From NCBI RefSeq assembly GCF_003073045.1, contig NC_037600.1, forward strand, positions 17,531,419 through 17,595,418: a stretch of 64,000 bases of DNA, read 5' to 3'. A program made the translations under genes and the position numbers. The DNA comes from Pomacea canaliculata (taxonomy: Eukaryota > Mollusca > Gastropoda > Architaenioglossa > Ampullariidae). Of this stretch, positions 24,201-37,182 are shown piece by piece; the stretch's first letter is position 1; every line of letters starts with the position of its first letter. Under the pieces are notes generated by a model. That model saw only the letters and a list, made by a program, of their open reading frames with translations, did no database searches and was not told the DNA's origin.

Positions 24201-25443
24201 TGTTACCGGCAATGTATGAAAAACCGGCAGTCTATGGAATACCTAGACAATGTATACAATCCTTGTGGTTTTCACGCAAGGTATGAAATATCTGCGCTGT
24301 TACTTCTTTCCAAGACATTGCACAAAATGCCTAGCCATTAGAAAACGTGACAAGTACTACTCTAGGTCGAGTGTTCAATCCCCAAATTGGCAAACTCTTT
24401 CGTAAAAACTCTAAAAGTGGAAGAAGAAACGCAAAATGAACTACATGATATTTTTACTAGGAGAACAAAGGAATCCATTTTCATTTTCGATCGTCTCTTA
24501 CTTTCTACTGTATTCTCAATGTCGAAGCAAATAGTGCACCAAATATTAACCCCATGACCTTCCATTTTCTCGCCACAGATCACATGAATATTTGTTCACA
24601 CTTTCTGCATGTATGGGCGCCGCTGCTTTCAACACGTGGCAGAAAATGAGGGTCCCTCACTATCCATGTCTTCCCTGTTACTTTGGTTTCCTTAATCCTG
24701 GAATGAATTCTTTCCAGTATTTTGTGCAATAACCTCAGTATCTTCTATTGAATGGTCTGTTTCTTCCAGCTGTATTATTTGTACACCTTCTATTATATTC
24801 TCCAGCCCTTCCTCTGTCTGTACACCTTGTAAAATATCGTGGGGTAGGTAAGACTTAGTGAGACCTACTTCCCCTGTGCAGTCAAAGAGAGCCTCATAAG
24901 GCGTTCCCTGAATCCCAGAGCGAAAGGCCTTGTTTTTCATAAGTTGGAAGAACCGTATTCCCTCGCTCCAGTGGCCATTTTTTTTTTCAATCTTGCATCC
25001 AAGTAGACAAAATATTTTTGATGTCTTGGTTAACTCTTTCGACACTTCCCTGGCTTTCGAGTGGCGCGGCTTCCCTTGTACAATGAAAGTGGGACAGTAT
25101 TCCTTCAGACTGCTGACCATTTTATTCGCAAATTCCAGACCTTTGTCGGACTGTAGAATGGATGGTGCACTAAGCATTGTAAATATGTCTATCAAGCTGT
25201 AAGTTACTTCTCCCGCAATCTTTGTTTTCAAAGCCCTGAGAACCCCAAAGTTAGTGAGATGATCTCGGTACACCATTATACATTTGTATTCCTTGTCAGG
25301 ATGGGACTGAAAGTCGATTTGTTCCACCTGACAGCTTATTCTACCGGTCTGTCGGTTTGCTATTTAGGTATTATATAGAATGTCTAGGAATTGTATGAAA
25401 TGGGATTGCCTAGGTGGCCGGTTTTTACACATTGCCGATAACA
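24201..25443 (-). mobile_element. Ginger-like DNA transposon, decayed
   Basis: The 1243-bp block has inverted terminal repeats of about 28 bp starting TGTTAYCGGCAATGT, with two mismatches and one indel. Between them lies a minus-strand integrase-type frame (24692-25327). TGT..ACA ends plus an rve-type integrase are typical of Ginger elements. I found no convincing target-site duplication, so the exact ends are provisional. It lies between the two copies of the duplicated CUB-like block. Confidence 0.65.
24692..25327 (-). pseudogene. Integrase (rve) core of a Ginger/KRBA2-like transposase, frameshifted
   Basis: The frame starts in the integrase core without an upstream zinc-binding region. 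It retains the first catalytic aspartate (EQIDFQSHPD), the second (LQSDKGLEF) and later family-like text (WSEGIRFFQLMKN, SPY-type motif TPYEALF). The region expected to hold the catalytic glutamate is out of frame: around 25,030-25,070 the +1 frame reads SQGSVERVNQDIKN, the usual motif, then returns to the first frame near a run of nine A residues. The two compensating shifts leave an open frame lacking the third catalytic residue, so the protein should be inactive. The alternative, a domesticated integrase, is unlikely given these shifts. Confidence 0.72.
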
Positions 25444-26250
25444 TTTACAACTTAAAATATAAAAGTGTGAGGGGCCCCAAAGTGTTTCAAGTTGCAAGAG
25501 TTCCCCTCACACTCGTATACTTTAGGTTGTATGTATTGCTAATCTAGCGCCTGGCTGTCTGGCTGACTGAGGCGCAACATTCTATTTCTACAGGAATTTT
25601 ACATGCCAGGGTTCATCGACTTTCTTTGTTTTACTTTGTGACTGTAGTCCATTCTTATAGGCCGAATCAAAGAAGATAAACTATAGTTTACTAGTGCCAG
25701 AGCAGCAGTTACCTGTCTCCCCTAATTTGGCTCATAAAATTAAAAACAATTTAAAAAAAATATTTTACTACTTGTGGACTGCTGGAAATGCTGCATTGTC
25801 TCCTGAAATAAGTAAATGGTGAAAATTTTACACCTCTAGGACGATGGGAAGTGGTGAAAAATCGATTATAAAACTATGCATACATACAGAGTGAGTTAAA
25901 TCTGTAATAAAAACGTTTGTATATTTAAATGTATTTCTTATCTTGGCTGGAATGTGTGATAACAACTAGCCCTGTCTAAATTTAATTATAAAAGCGTTAC
26001 AATACTCGACAAAAATACACGATAAATGTCGAAAACATTATCTTAATATAAATTTAAAAGTGACTCATTATGACATAACAACTCCGATTATCCACACTGT
26101 CCTAAAAGAAAGTTTCTTTATTTCCGTTTAATGGTGAATCCTGTCTGAAAAATACTAGGAATTAAAAGTTCGGCACAAGACCGCCGTTAACGCCATCGAC
26201 ACTTGCTGTCACTGGAGACTAGTGTTTCATGAATCCACAAACTACGTATA
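25444..26250. other. Spacer between duplication copies, no gene
   Basis: AT-rich DNA right of the transposon. No exon, repeat or RNA gene is supported. Confidence 0.4.
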
Positions 26251-28366
26251 TATACAAGGCTGAATGAACTAGGACAAGCTGGACAACCATTGGTCTGTCA
26301 CTCCACCATCCGACCTTAGTCATATCAGTTTGTTTGGTGCCTGAGGTAAATCGCTCCCTTTACGGTTAAACCTAGTCATATCCCACCAGCCTGTTACTAC
26401 CAACACGCAGCCATTTACTATCCACATGCGTTATCCAACTGACCTATGAACTGCAAGCTCGCCTTCTGCTCCAACATTTGGCATGGTGCTGGCTGACGGC
26501 TTCATGTCACAGGTTTAAATAACGGCTGCTGGTTTGTTTGTTTTTTTTTTTGTATTTTTTCATCTAGATTTTTTATATTCCCGCACAAGATTCTGTTGAC
26601 CAACCTACAACACTTGATCTCACTTGCGATTAGAGGGAGAGAAAGTGAGAGAAATAGAAACAGAGAAAGCAACAGATTGACTTGAAGACAGGGGGAATCT
26701 GGTCAAGGATGGGCAAGAAAATGGAGGAAAGAAGAGGAACATGACATACACAGTCCATGGGAACAAACTACAGCGTGAAACACTGAAAAGTTATACTTGT
26801 CTCCCCTTCAAGGGTTCACCTTGTATGATGATTATTTGCATACAAACCATTATCTGAAGACACGAAATCAGGGCTAACACTTTTTTCTGTGATGGTCGTT
26901 ACAGAAGTCTTCAAACCCTCAGGCTCGCTTATTGCTTTCAGAATCTAAGCATCAGAAGCCCAAGCAGAAGAAGATGAAGATGATAACAAAGTGAATTTAT
27001 TTGATATCATATTGGAGCTTTATCATAATTCAGAGCTTTACTTCCGTATTTATCCTTTTTCCAATCAGCTAACTACTAGTCAATCTGTTTCTGACATCTT
27101 TAAATCTATTTTTATCTTTCCTTCTCCTTTCTTCTTTCTCACTATTTCTGAGCCTGACACACTGTATTAATTTATTCCACAACCTAAAATCTCTGTGCTA
27201 ATTTATAGTTGAACCTGTTATCTCTGAGTTAATTTAGTTCTGAAAATATCTCTGTGTTCATTTAAATTCTGAATCTGTCATTTCTGAATTAGTTTACATT
27301 TCTCTGAGCGCGCGCATGCACAAACACACACACACGCATTTCTCTGCATGCATGTATAAAAGAATGAGTGTGACAAATGACAAATCTTTATTTAAGAGGG
27401 TAACAATAAGTAAAAGTTGTTTTTTTACATAAAGCGCTCGGTGTCGTTTGATGTTTACCTTCAGCCCTCTGCTTCGTCTGTTGCTTGGATACATGACATG
27501 TGCCATCCAACCAGTCTGTATACCTGACCTCTCAGTATATAGAAAGCCAGGTCGTTGTTGATGAAGTTTGCCACTATTCAATTAGCGGCAAATTCCATTT
27601 TATTGAAGACTGCGATGCAGGCAGAGATGTGACTGTCCTTGTGATGCGGGACAGATGACAGCATGTTCCTTGCCCTTGGGAAGCACCGACGACAGGAGGG
27701 TGAGCCATACTTGCATCCAATGCTTTTCCCGCTGTTGCAGTCGTTGATGCGAATATGAAAGACTACTGTAGTTTGTGTTTACTATAGTCTGTGTTGCTGT
27801 GGTGTGTGGTGTAGGGCTTCTGTAGTTCAGGTCTTGTTAGGCCCAATAATGGCAGTACTTGACTGCGTCAACTGTCATTTGTGCTCGGTGCAAACCAGCC
27901 ATCAAGTCTCCCGGTATGACTAGTGAGGACCTGGGATCCAGCGGTAATATTTAGTTAGTGAGTCCTGGTTCTTGACTCGTGATGTTTACATACGATGGAT
28001 GGTAGGGCAGAGGTTGACATAGGAGATTCGGGTGGAGGGAGGTGACGCGAGGGGACAGGAGTGTGGGATGTTGATTGTTCGAACATAATGCGGGGAAATG
28101 GGAGAATCGGGTTTGCTGGGTGGAGCGGGGAGGGAGGACGAGCAGTGAGTTTGAATAGGAGGATGCTAGGGAGCAGAGAACTGGGCTTCCGGGATCATAA
28201 TGACGAGTGCACGTGCGTATGTATGTCTGTTGAGGTCAAAAACTTATGCCAGATAAAGTTTGAAATACAAGCAGGTGAGCATCTCACGTTGCTTCTGTCA
28301 ACAGCAGGCGCGTTGATGATCACATCAGCAGGCCGGCATGTAACTCAATACATCACAAGCTACTGA

Positions 28367-28372
28367 TATAAG
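28367..28372 (+). promoter_or_regulatory. TATA-like box of CUB-like gene copy B
   Basis: TATAAG sits 52 bp upstream of the start codon at 28424, in the position of TATAAA in copy A. One base differs from the copy A motif. Confidence 0.45.
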
Positions 28373-28423
28373 AGTGTCTTCATTGTGTTTGTGACATCCA
28401 CAGTCGTTAGTCTGCAACCCACG

Positions 28424-30365
28424 ATGACGTGTCTAGGGCTGTTATTGTCGCTTGTGTGTCTGTGTCTACAGGCCGGCCATGGACACTCTCTGCTGCTGAA
28501 GAACATGAAGAGACACCGAAGAGCGGCAGGTAATAATCTACAAATGGCTAGTCATTGTAATAATACATGGGCGGTCATGTAAATCTTCTAACTTATTTTT
28601 TTCTTTAATAATTGTTAATATAAATGATACCTACCTGTGTGCATTAATTAGTGAGGGTTTGAAGACAAGGATTGCTGTTTAGAGGAATATTGTTAAAGCT
28701 GTAACAGAGTCAATGACGGTGATACTAGAAATTTTGTCGACTAGGTCATATGACCAAGCTGGTAAGATGTGTGTAAGTAAATGTAAACAGTTGTTAACAT
28801 ATCTGTAAAGTTAATATAAGGGTGTGAGCGGGCGTGAATGGTTGTTGATGCCGCTGTACGAAGTATCTGTGGACATCTTTTGTCAACATTCAGCGAAGAT
28901 CATAAAAACAAAAAACACATTTCTAGTGCAAAATTCAGGTAAGCAGTTTCATTATGAAAATAACTTTCTTTTTTTTAATCCTGGTGTACAGTAACATTTT
29001 TTCCCCCTTCTACCTTGTGTCACCTAGAGTGCGTCATTGTCCTGCCATCGCAGCAAGGGACTGTACTCTTTCCTGACCCGGCGGTACCCAGTAACGACAA
29101 CTGTGTGTACCGCGTGAATCTCAACGGCAAACGCGGGAACGTGACCCTTCACCTCACTCAGCTGGACCGACCGGCCTGCAGTCAGGGCGACATTCAGGAC
29201 AATCTGTTGGGCTTTGAACGCTGTGGCTCTGGTTACAACTGGCAATGTAGGACATGAAACATGTTTGATTTATTGTCTTATGTACACGTGGCACCGCAGG
29301 ACACTATGTCCACCATAGCTTCCTAAAAACCTGACAATAAAAATACAAAAAGTACACAACATAAACAAACAACTCGCTATGTTTATTACTAAACAAAAAC
29401 ATTTACTAACTCGATAGCGTTTACAACTCCTCAGTATACATTGTTGTGTCGCCCTTAGTGATATCTAAATTTTCAGTTTCTATATTCTTTATTCGACTTT
29501 TTTTGAACACTTTGATCATCCAGTAAATACTTTTGGAAAAAGCTTGCTTTGTTATATTCACAAAGACCTTCCCTGAACTCGAAAATTCAGCTAACGATAG
29601 GTTTGAGTAAAATATTATAACTCATCCTTCATCCTTAAAGAGCAAACTCACACATGTGTACCTGTGTTTGTGTGTGTGTTCTTAAGTCTTCGTTAGTCAC
29701 TTTGTTTGTTTACCTGTCTCGCAGTAAAAAATGTGATCTACGTTGACTTCTCCTTCCGGGACGTCGGTCAAAGTTCGCTGGCCATGTCCTTCTCCGTCTC
29801 CTCGAATTCAACCGGTAAGGATAGAATTGCTGGTCTGAGGCGAGATTTCATTTTGTCTTGCTTCAAACCATTTGCATAAAACTGTATACTTTACTTTTAT
29901 AGTCATTTGCGTTTGTTATAACCTCAGAAAAAGTTTTGTGAATCTAAGGCTATGTACAGGTATAGAATTCTTAACCTGCAGGTGATGAGAACTGTTGCTG
30001 TAAGTGCTCAGAAATAACAAATAGTCACAACTGTAACATGTGTGTATGTTTATTTGTATATATATATATACCAGGTCAAAAGTCGTACAGGTTTTTTGTA
30101 AAAAATTGTATAAGAAGATTATGGTTTTTATTACAACGGTAATCGGTAAATGAAGGAAGGATTGTGTAATTAAGAGATTGAATGATTAATCAGTTTCTTT
30201 ACTTGTCCATGTCATATTTACCATTTATTTATACAATTTATCTAGCCAGACTTTGCCGAATTGCCTCTTTAACCTTTGTTTTCCTTACATTGCTTGGTAG
30301 GTAAAAATCGAAGCTGTAGCTAATAAAGTCTTTGCTTTCCAGGGACGGACAATGCCACTGGCTAG
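28424..30365 (+). CDS. Secreted CUB-like protein without mucin region (copy B)
   Basis: Four predicted coding exons: 28424-28529, 29028-29246, 29725-29814 and 30343-30365 (438 nt, 145 aa), with all introns phase 1. The signal-peptide exon is identical at protein level to copy A. The CUB-like domain (exons 2-3) keeps the four cysteines and has one extra codon. Exon 3 ends SNSTG where copy A splices to its mucin exon. Here the next visible acceptor (at 30342) leads to a short tail, TDNATG, and a TAG stop. Its flanks match the terminal exon of copy A. AATAAA follows at 30536. The protein is therefore a small soluble CUB-like form, unless a distant mucin exon was missed; the 529-bp intron 3 contains none. 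Function is inferred only from the family. Confidence 0.7.
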
Positions 30366-30535
30366 GATAACAAAATTTCCCGTTGAGACTACAGCCACAA
30401 CAACAATCCGCGCCATTGTATTTCCCATGACACTTCAAAGACCAGCTCGGTGTGAGAAACTTGCTAAACAGTGAGATGGCTGCTTGTGTAAGCACACCAA
30501 CCAGCAAGCAAACTAATAATCACTGAGCTAAACCA

Positions 30536-30541
30536 AATAAA
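30536..30541 (+). terminator. Polyadenylation signal of CUB-like gene copy B
   Basis: AATAAA about 170 nt past the predicted stop, at the place of the second AATAAA of copy A. Confidence 0.45.
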
Positions 30542-31720
30542 TACCTGAGCGAAATAAGTTGAGAGTTGTTGTTTGTGTCATCTGGCGTTCTTCACCTTGC
30601 ACAGAATTACATTATTTATAAAGCTAAAATGACAAGTTGTGAGAGATACTGAAATTCTGTAAACAATCGCGGAATATGAATTAGTCAGGAGTGTGTCTCG
30701 TGCTGTCATTTGATGTGTCACGAAGTCACGTGCTGTCTCGCTCTTACTGTCACGTGTCCTGTGTCACGTGTCCTGTGCGACTTGACTGACAATCATCTGT
30801 ATGACGATGTTCACAATCGACGAGGCTTCGTTTTAATAAACCTAGGACATAGTGTACTATCAGTTTCAAGTAACTGTTTGATTACTACATACTAATTGAC
30901 ATCATTCAAAGGAACATCATTATTCTAATCACAGAGATTCTTGCATTTGCACATCACAATTATTACCTGCATTGTCACCAGAGGTCCACATCACTTCGAG
31001 AAAGTTCCTAAAATAGTTGTGGATTGTATCATAAGCAATTACATTGGCTGTGCCGTCCTGTATTGATGACAGAGTAAACAATTGGTAAGTGGATATGCAT
31101 TTGCTTTTCAACTAAGATTAATAAGAATTACAAAATAATTTTGTGATAAAGTGCTCGCAGAATGTGGGACTAAACAATCAAAAGCTGCCACTTGCATGGC
31201 CAACCAACAACTGACAATACCGTTTGTAGACTAATTCAAATTAGTCTTATTATATAGTTAACAAAATTTAAAAAAGTATATTAAAGATATAAGATTATAT
31301 TTTCAAAATTACCGAAGGGTTGTCTTTGGCAAGGATGGTGAGTTGATAATTAAAGTTTCAGGCATGTGTTGGATCCTGTTCAACGGTTGTCTGTAGATTT
31401 GTTGAAACAATGAATGTGTACCCGGAACTACAGTTCAGCCCCTACACAAAGCTAAGTACCCGAAGTACAACTAACTGCACTCTGGAGACAGTCTGTGGGG
31501 GACAGAGGGCGAGTCGCCCTGGCACACACACAACTGTCACTACTGACTGTCACTAACCTGGAATCAGTTCTCGCTCACCACTGCTTCACATCAGTTGCAT
31601 TAAATAACGAAAAAAATCGGCGACGACGAAAACGATTCGCTGACTGCTGTTCTCGCATCGCAGACGACAAAGGTGAGCGGCACTGACGATAGGTCTCACC
31701 GGTTACATCGCTTGGAGGAG

Positions 31721-33651
31721 TGAACAGTTCTTTCATCCCATGCCACTCGGATATCTGCCTCTTGAACCCCTCAAGCATTCCTCTAGCTTACACTTCTGAT
31801 ATCACAATTATTGTGAGTGCTGCCTTGTATTTTTATCTCTATTCCCACTCTTAAACTTTTGATAAAACACTCCGCTCCTCTTCAGATAATCAGATAAGTT
31901 CTATTCCCACGAAACTCTTAAAAGTATCCAGCATCAAAGAAACTTATATTGAATCCCTTTTGAATTGTCCAGTGATATACAAGTAACATTTATCTTGAAA
32001 ATTCTCTTGCATTGTCCAGTAAGATACTGGTGTTGGTTAGGTTTCTAGATGCACAGTTTTCTAAAAAGATCATTTATCATTTTACTATTTTAACAATGGC
32101 TAGCATTTAGAAATGAACTCTGTGTGTGTGTGTGCTCGCGTGTAGAGCTCATAAAATTCAAGAATATATTTTCGGCTCAGGAGTGATAAATGTGACAATG
32201 TCAGGGTCGTCAAGGCCTGTCTTGGGTGAGGCCGATATATGCCTGTCCGTGTTGTTGAGTCGTTTCACGCGTTAGCCGAAAAAAACCTCGTAACGACCCA
32301 CAGCACATCCGCTTGACCTCTGACCTTGTCCCACGCTTTCTCGCCTGCCCGCGCAACGACAGGTGTTGATAAGCTCTCGTTCTGTAAACAACGACTGCAA
32401 GCAGTTCATCGACACAGAGAACAACAGGGAAGGTTTTATTCTCGCTCGGTTGTCCACCTCAGCTTCTACAACCTACATACGGAGGCAAGTAACTCATCTG
32501 TCACCTCCTCCCCCTCCTCACCAGGTCGACAGGGAAGTGAAGGTGGCTCCAAGTCCCCCGTCTTCGTGTGACGTTACAGCACGCCGTCACGTGACGTGTT
32601 ACGAACCCGAACACCACAGACACACTGCTGTGCGCCTCTGTGAAGTAGGAGGGTCACAGCTGTGGCTATACTACTGTTGAGAAGGTATGTGATGTTCTCA
32701 TGCTGTCAATGGCTTTCAGATTGCTCAGACAACTCCGTAAACTTTAACAACACTTGAGGACGACGGCTTTCGTAAAACAGGTATTAATCATACTGACAAT
32801 GTGGAGTAGCGAGTGGATATGTCAGTATTTATGTATGATGGGCTGGTTGGCTGGCTGGCTGTGCATAAACAGTTAATTTGTGCCATAAACTTGTTTTCTG
32901 GTACTGAATGCTTATAATGAATTGTCGAAATACTGTAAACTGTAAACTACTGTAGATTCTAACCAACTGTTGTACTAGATGTCTGTTAGAAAGCAATGTG
33001 AAGTTTTACAGTATAATAATAGTATAATATTTTCTGGCTAGAAGTGTTGTTGACACAAAATTATTTAAACGGAACATACAGTAGACTGTGTTGTTAGCAG
33101 TTATGTCTCAAATGTTGTGAAATTTATTTACCTGTATCGTCCATTCTTTTCGTGTTCCGCGACTGCTGCCAGGTTTGAAACTGATTATTAAGTGTCTACC
33201 TTATGTATATTGCTATTGTTACATGCATGTAAACATTCGGTTTGTGCAGCCAGCAAAATACAGAGTGGAGGACCACCTCAGAGGACACACCGCATGGACC
33301 ACTAGGGCGACACATCACACACTGTAGGAAGTGCAAGTCCGAGGTTAGGACCGACCTCGAGTCATTTCTCACTACATTGTGCTTGACCACAGCCAGTAAA
33401 GCCTCTTCAACAAAAAATATAGTTCACACAATTTTAAGAATAGTGATCAAACTACAAGATATTTTATGAACATGGCATTTTCTTGTTCTTGTTCTATAAA
33501 ATGTAAGTATAAGAGAGTCAACTAATATATCGGAGATTTTTTTTCTCTGATTCAAAAGGCTTACTCTGACGATTACTGGAGTTTTAAAATTTGTGAATTT
33601 ATTGTTACAAGGAAAACAGAAGTGCGACAGCAACCTGTTGTTGACAGCAAC
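31721..33651. other. Upstream region of the SLC5-type gene
   Basis: No coding exon is supported. A more GC-rich stretch at 32,210-32,690 contains TGACGTTA and CACGTGAC motifs and ends GAGAAG before GTATGTG, so it may be a promoter and 5' untranslated exon of the transporter. This is a guess from composition and the donor-like site. Confidence 0.35.
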
Positions 33652-36600
33652 ATGGCAGACGATAAGTGCGATGGCATACGACCGACGACATCTCTTCACT
33701 GGGGCGACATCCTCACAATAGCTGTGTACTTCGTGGTTGTCTTGCTGGTTGGTCTGTGGGTAGGTACATGTACTGACATACTCGTCTTAGTGCGTGTTGA
33801 CACAGGTATGAATGGTTTTCTTAAAGAATTAACTCAATCTCTTACAAGTTTCCCCTCTATCTCTGACAAAACGACAATCATATTGAGATGTCTAAAAAGA
33901 TTACCAGACAACATGTAACAAACGTATTGCACTTTCTTATCACAAACCAAGACTCGCTCACATTTTCTCATGACTCACAATAGACAACTACGGCCACCTG
34001 AAGGCAAGAAGCAAGCAGGTTTATTTCATGTAAACATTCTCCTTAAGGGAAATTAATGTTAAAGCAAAGACAATTATTAGATTGGGAGTACTTTTATGGG
34101 ATTATGCAAGAGAGAGAGAGAGAACAAGCATGTCACTGAAGTCGTCAACAGCAGTCTACAGAAGCGTTGCAGAGGGATTTGAGGAACTAGCGGTCTGCGG
34201 ACACTAGAGCTCCATCAAAGGAGGACCAGGCAGCCGTTCCGTGAAGATACACGTCACCAAAAGCATGTTTTGCAAACACTCTGTCACCTGTCTGAAGGTG
34301 AGCAGCACTCACGCAGGTTCCGGTTCCATCGCCGTCTGTCTGGTCTGACATGCGGGTTGAACACAGAACAGTGTCGCCCTTATACAGGAACACTTCAATG
34401 GCACTGTGTGCTGCATCTTTCATCAGGTTTAAAAAGAAAAGATAAACACCAGGCACTGGAACAGTGAACACGCCTGTCCTAGGGTCGTAGCCATTGCCCA
34501 CGTTAGTGACGACTGCGTCGAAGATGACTGGTCCGTTATCACCGATGTTTACTGTATTAGCCGTACATCGTGCACTGAAGGCCACTACAGAAAAAAACCA
34601 CAAAATTCTGATACTGACAGGGTCACTGTCACTGATCGATAAATCTTAAAAGGTCGTTAACTACAGACAAGTTTGCGGAACAGTGTCAGTGACATAAGTG
34701 GCACTGAGTGCTGTGTATGGGCAAAAAATAATAATTTGACAAAATCAGTCATCACATCTCCACACTGTAAATTATTTCATTACGAATTATATTAATGATT
34801 TTGATTAAATAAATTTAATAAAGTTTATCATGCGGAGAGTTGTAAGGCGATATTAACTAATGAGCTGTCTAATGTCCAAACAATAATCAGGAAACAACTA
34901 AAGCCAAAATAAAATATTTCGTCAATAGACTTGAATGTCTGTGATGTGCATCCCGTACTCTATCTTTACCGAAAGAGTGAGAAAAACAATAATCGCACAA
35001 AGTCGCAAAATGTTTCTTTAGCACTTTTTCGTTTTGCTGCTGTTTTAAAAATAAAATTTCAGACTTCTTTCTGGCTAAACATTTGAAAGTGATCGTTCCA
35101 TACCTTGAACTTGAGTCGCTGACTTGACTGCCAGCAGTTCTGACCTCAGGGCCTGTAAATCAGCCTGAAGGTTCTGAATGAGGCTGGTTTGCTGATGAAC
35201 CACAACCTCCAGAGGGTCGGTGTCATCAGACCTCTTGACCACACCAGCTGCTGTCGCCCGGGTGACAGCCAAAGCCAGTAGGACCAGGAACACAGGTGTA
35301 CACATCATGGCACCTGGGTAGGGATGCAGTCTGACCAAAAGCTGAGGTGGCTGACAAGTGTGGGACTGTCACTGCATTTCTGCGCATGTCTCATTTAAAC
35401 TCCTCTTGAAATTTGAAGTGAAAAGGGGCAAAGCTCTTAGTCTGATGGACTGAGGCCAACAAGAGATAAATGGGATACCTGCCATACGACAACAACTTTT
35501 GAAGTATTGCCGTCCGGTATTCATGATAACAAGATCACAGATAACTGTGAAAGGTGATTGTGCTCAGCCAGCATTTACTGGAAAGAGATTTTGTGAAGAG
35601 AGAGAAAATGGTTTATTTGACGAACTGCTCTGAGCGACTTTACACGTGTAACGAGGAGCGTTACAATAAGAAGACACGTGATTGGCTAGCGACTCTTCAG
35701 AACAAGTGATTGTACAGAGATGAAATGTGTCTATAAATATAGACTATAATTGGTATATAAATATTAAGAGAGGAACTAGAGTCGCAGTGCATGCTGGGAC
35801 TGACAATATTTTACTTACCCATTGCAGGCGACACTGCGCGCTCGGAAGGACACGGATGCCAGAGGCTACTTCCTGGCCGGAAAAAGAATGACCTTTCTGC
35901 CTGTAACTGTCTCTACACTATTCTTTTACTTCAATAGAATGAAAATTTTTTAAATCATTAATCTTTGATGGAACTAGCATTCTTCCTAGGATATGATATC
36001 TTATTCTGCAATAATTTTCTTTTCCTAAACATACTTATTTTCCAGTGTAACATATTTTTCCTAATAGCGAGTTTTTCAGGGTTGATGGCAGTTTTTCAAC
36101 TGGGTTCTAAAATGAAATAAAATTCAGAGGAAGCTATAAACGCAACAGAAGCAAGACAGCTGATCAAATGTCTTTCACGTCTGCTTCAGACAATGAAATT
36201 ACTGTTATATTTTTAATGTCACATCTGCTCTCTTTTACACATTCCTTTGTCCAACAGATCGGCGCCTCCATCTTCGCCAGCAACATCGGCGCCCCCATGT
36301 TTGTGGGTCTGGCGGGCACCGCCTCGGCGTCTGGCATAGGAGGCATGATCTACGAATGGCATGTGAGTTGTTATTGTACTGGCCAACAAATAAAAACATT
36401 AATAATCTGCTCTTTAAACAAGGTTAAATTAAAAAAAACAACAGAATCCTATGCGCATTTAACTTAGGGCTTTATATAGATTATTAACTGTTCATAAATA
36501 ACTATTCTTAATATACACACCTTCACAACTTCCCGACATCCTCCGATGATTTTTCTCTAAAAACTGCAGGCAATTCCTTTCATCTTGATGCTGTCTTGGG

Positions 36601-37114
36601 TCTTTGTGCCTGTCTTTACAGCATGCGGGGTGAGTGTGAAACATGTTATTAAATCGTTTTTCTCTCTCTCCTAGTCTTGAACTAATATATCAACCTATCA
36701 CCAGTTAATTCCCTTTTCCTTTGGTGAAGACTCGCAGATCGTACTTCTCCTTAACTTCCAGTCAGGAAAATTTCTGGGAATAGTCAGCTACGAACAGGAG
36801 ATTACATATCAGCGTACTAATAATAGAACTGGTCTATATTGAATATATATTACCAAACTGTACGTGTCTTTAAAATGCTGAAATGAACATAATAAAAATT
36901 GGCCGACAGGTGTTTACGATGCCAGAATACATACGTAGGAGATATGGAAGAGAGCGTTTGAGGACCTACCTGTCGGTATTGTCCATCCTCCTCTACGTAC
37001 TCACAAAAATATCGGTAATATATTCCTTCGCCCTCAAGACAAAAAACAAACAAAAAACAACAACAACAAAACACACACACACACACACACACTCACACAC
37101 ACACACACACACAC

Positions 37115-37182
<68 letters not shown>

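Larger units (their letters stand above)
26250..31720 (+). repeat. Segmental duplication, copy B
   Basis: Diverged copy of 17,295-23,560 in the same orientation. The offset is about 9.1 kb up to the CUB-like exons and about 7.9 kb after the region that holds the mucin exon in copy A. Copy B lacks the mucin exon and has a longer intron 2 (478 versus 181 bp). Confidence 0.8.
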
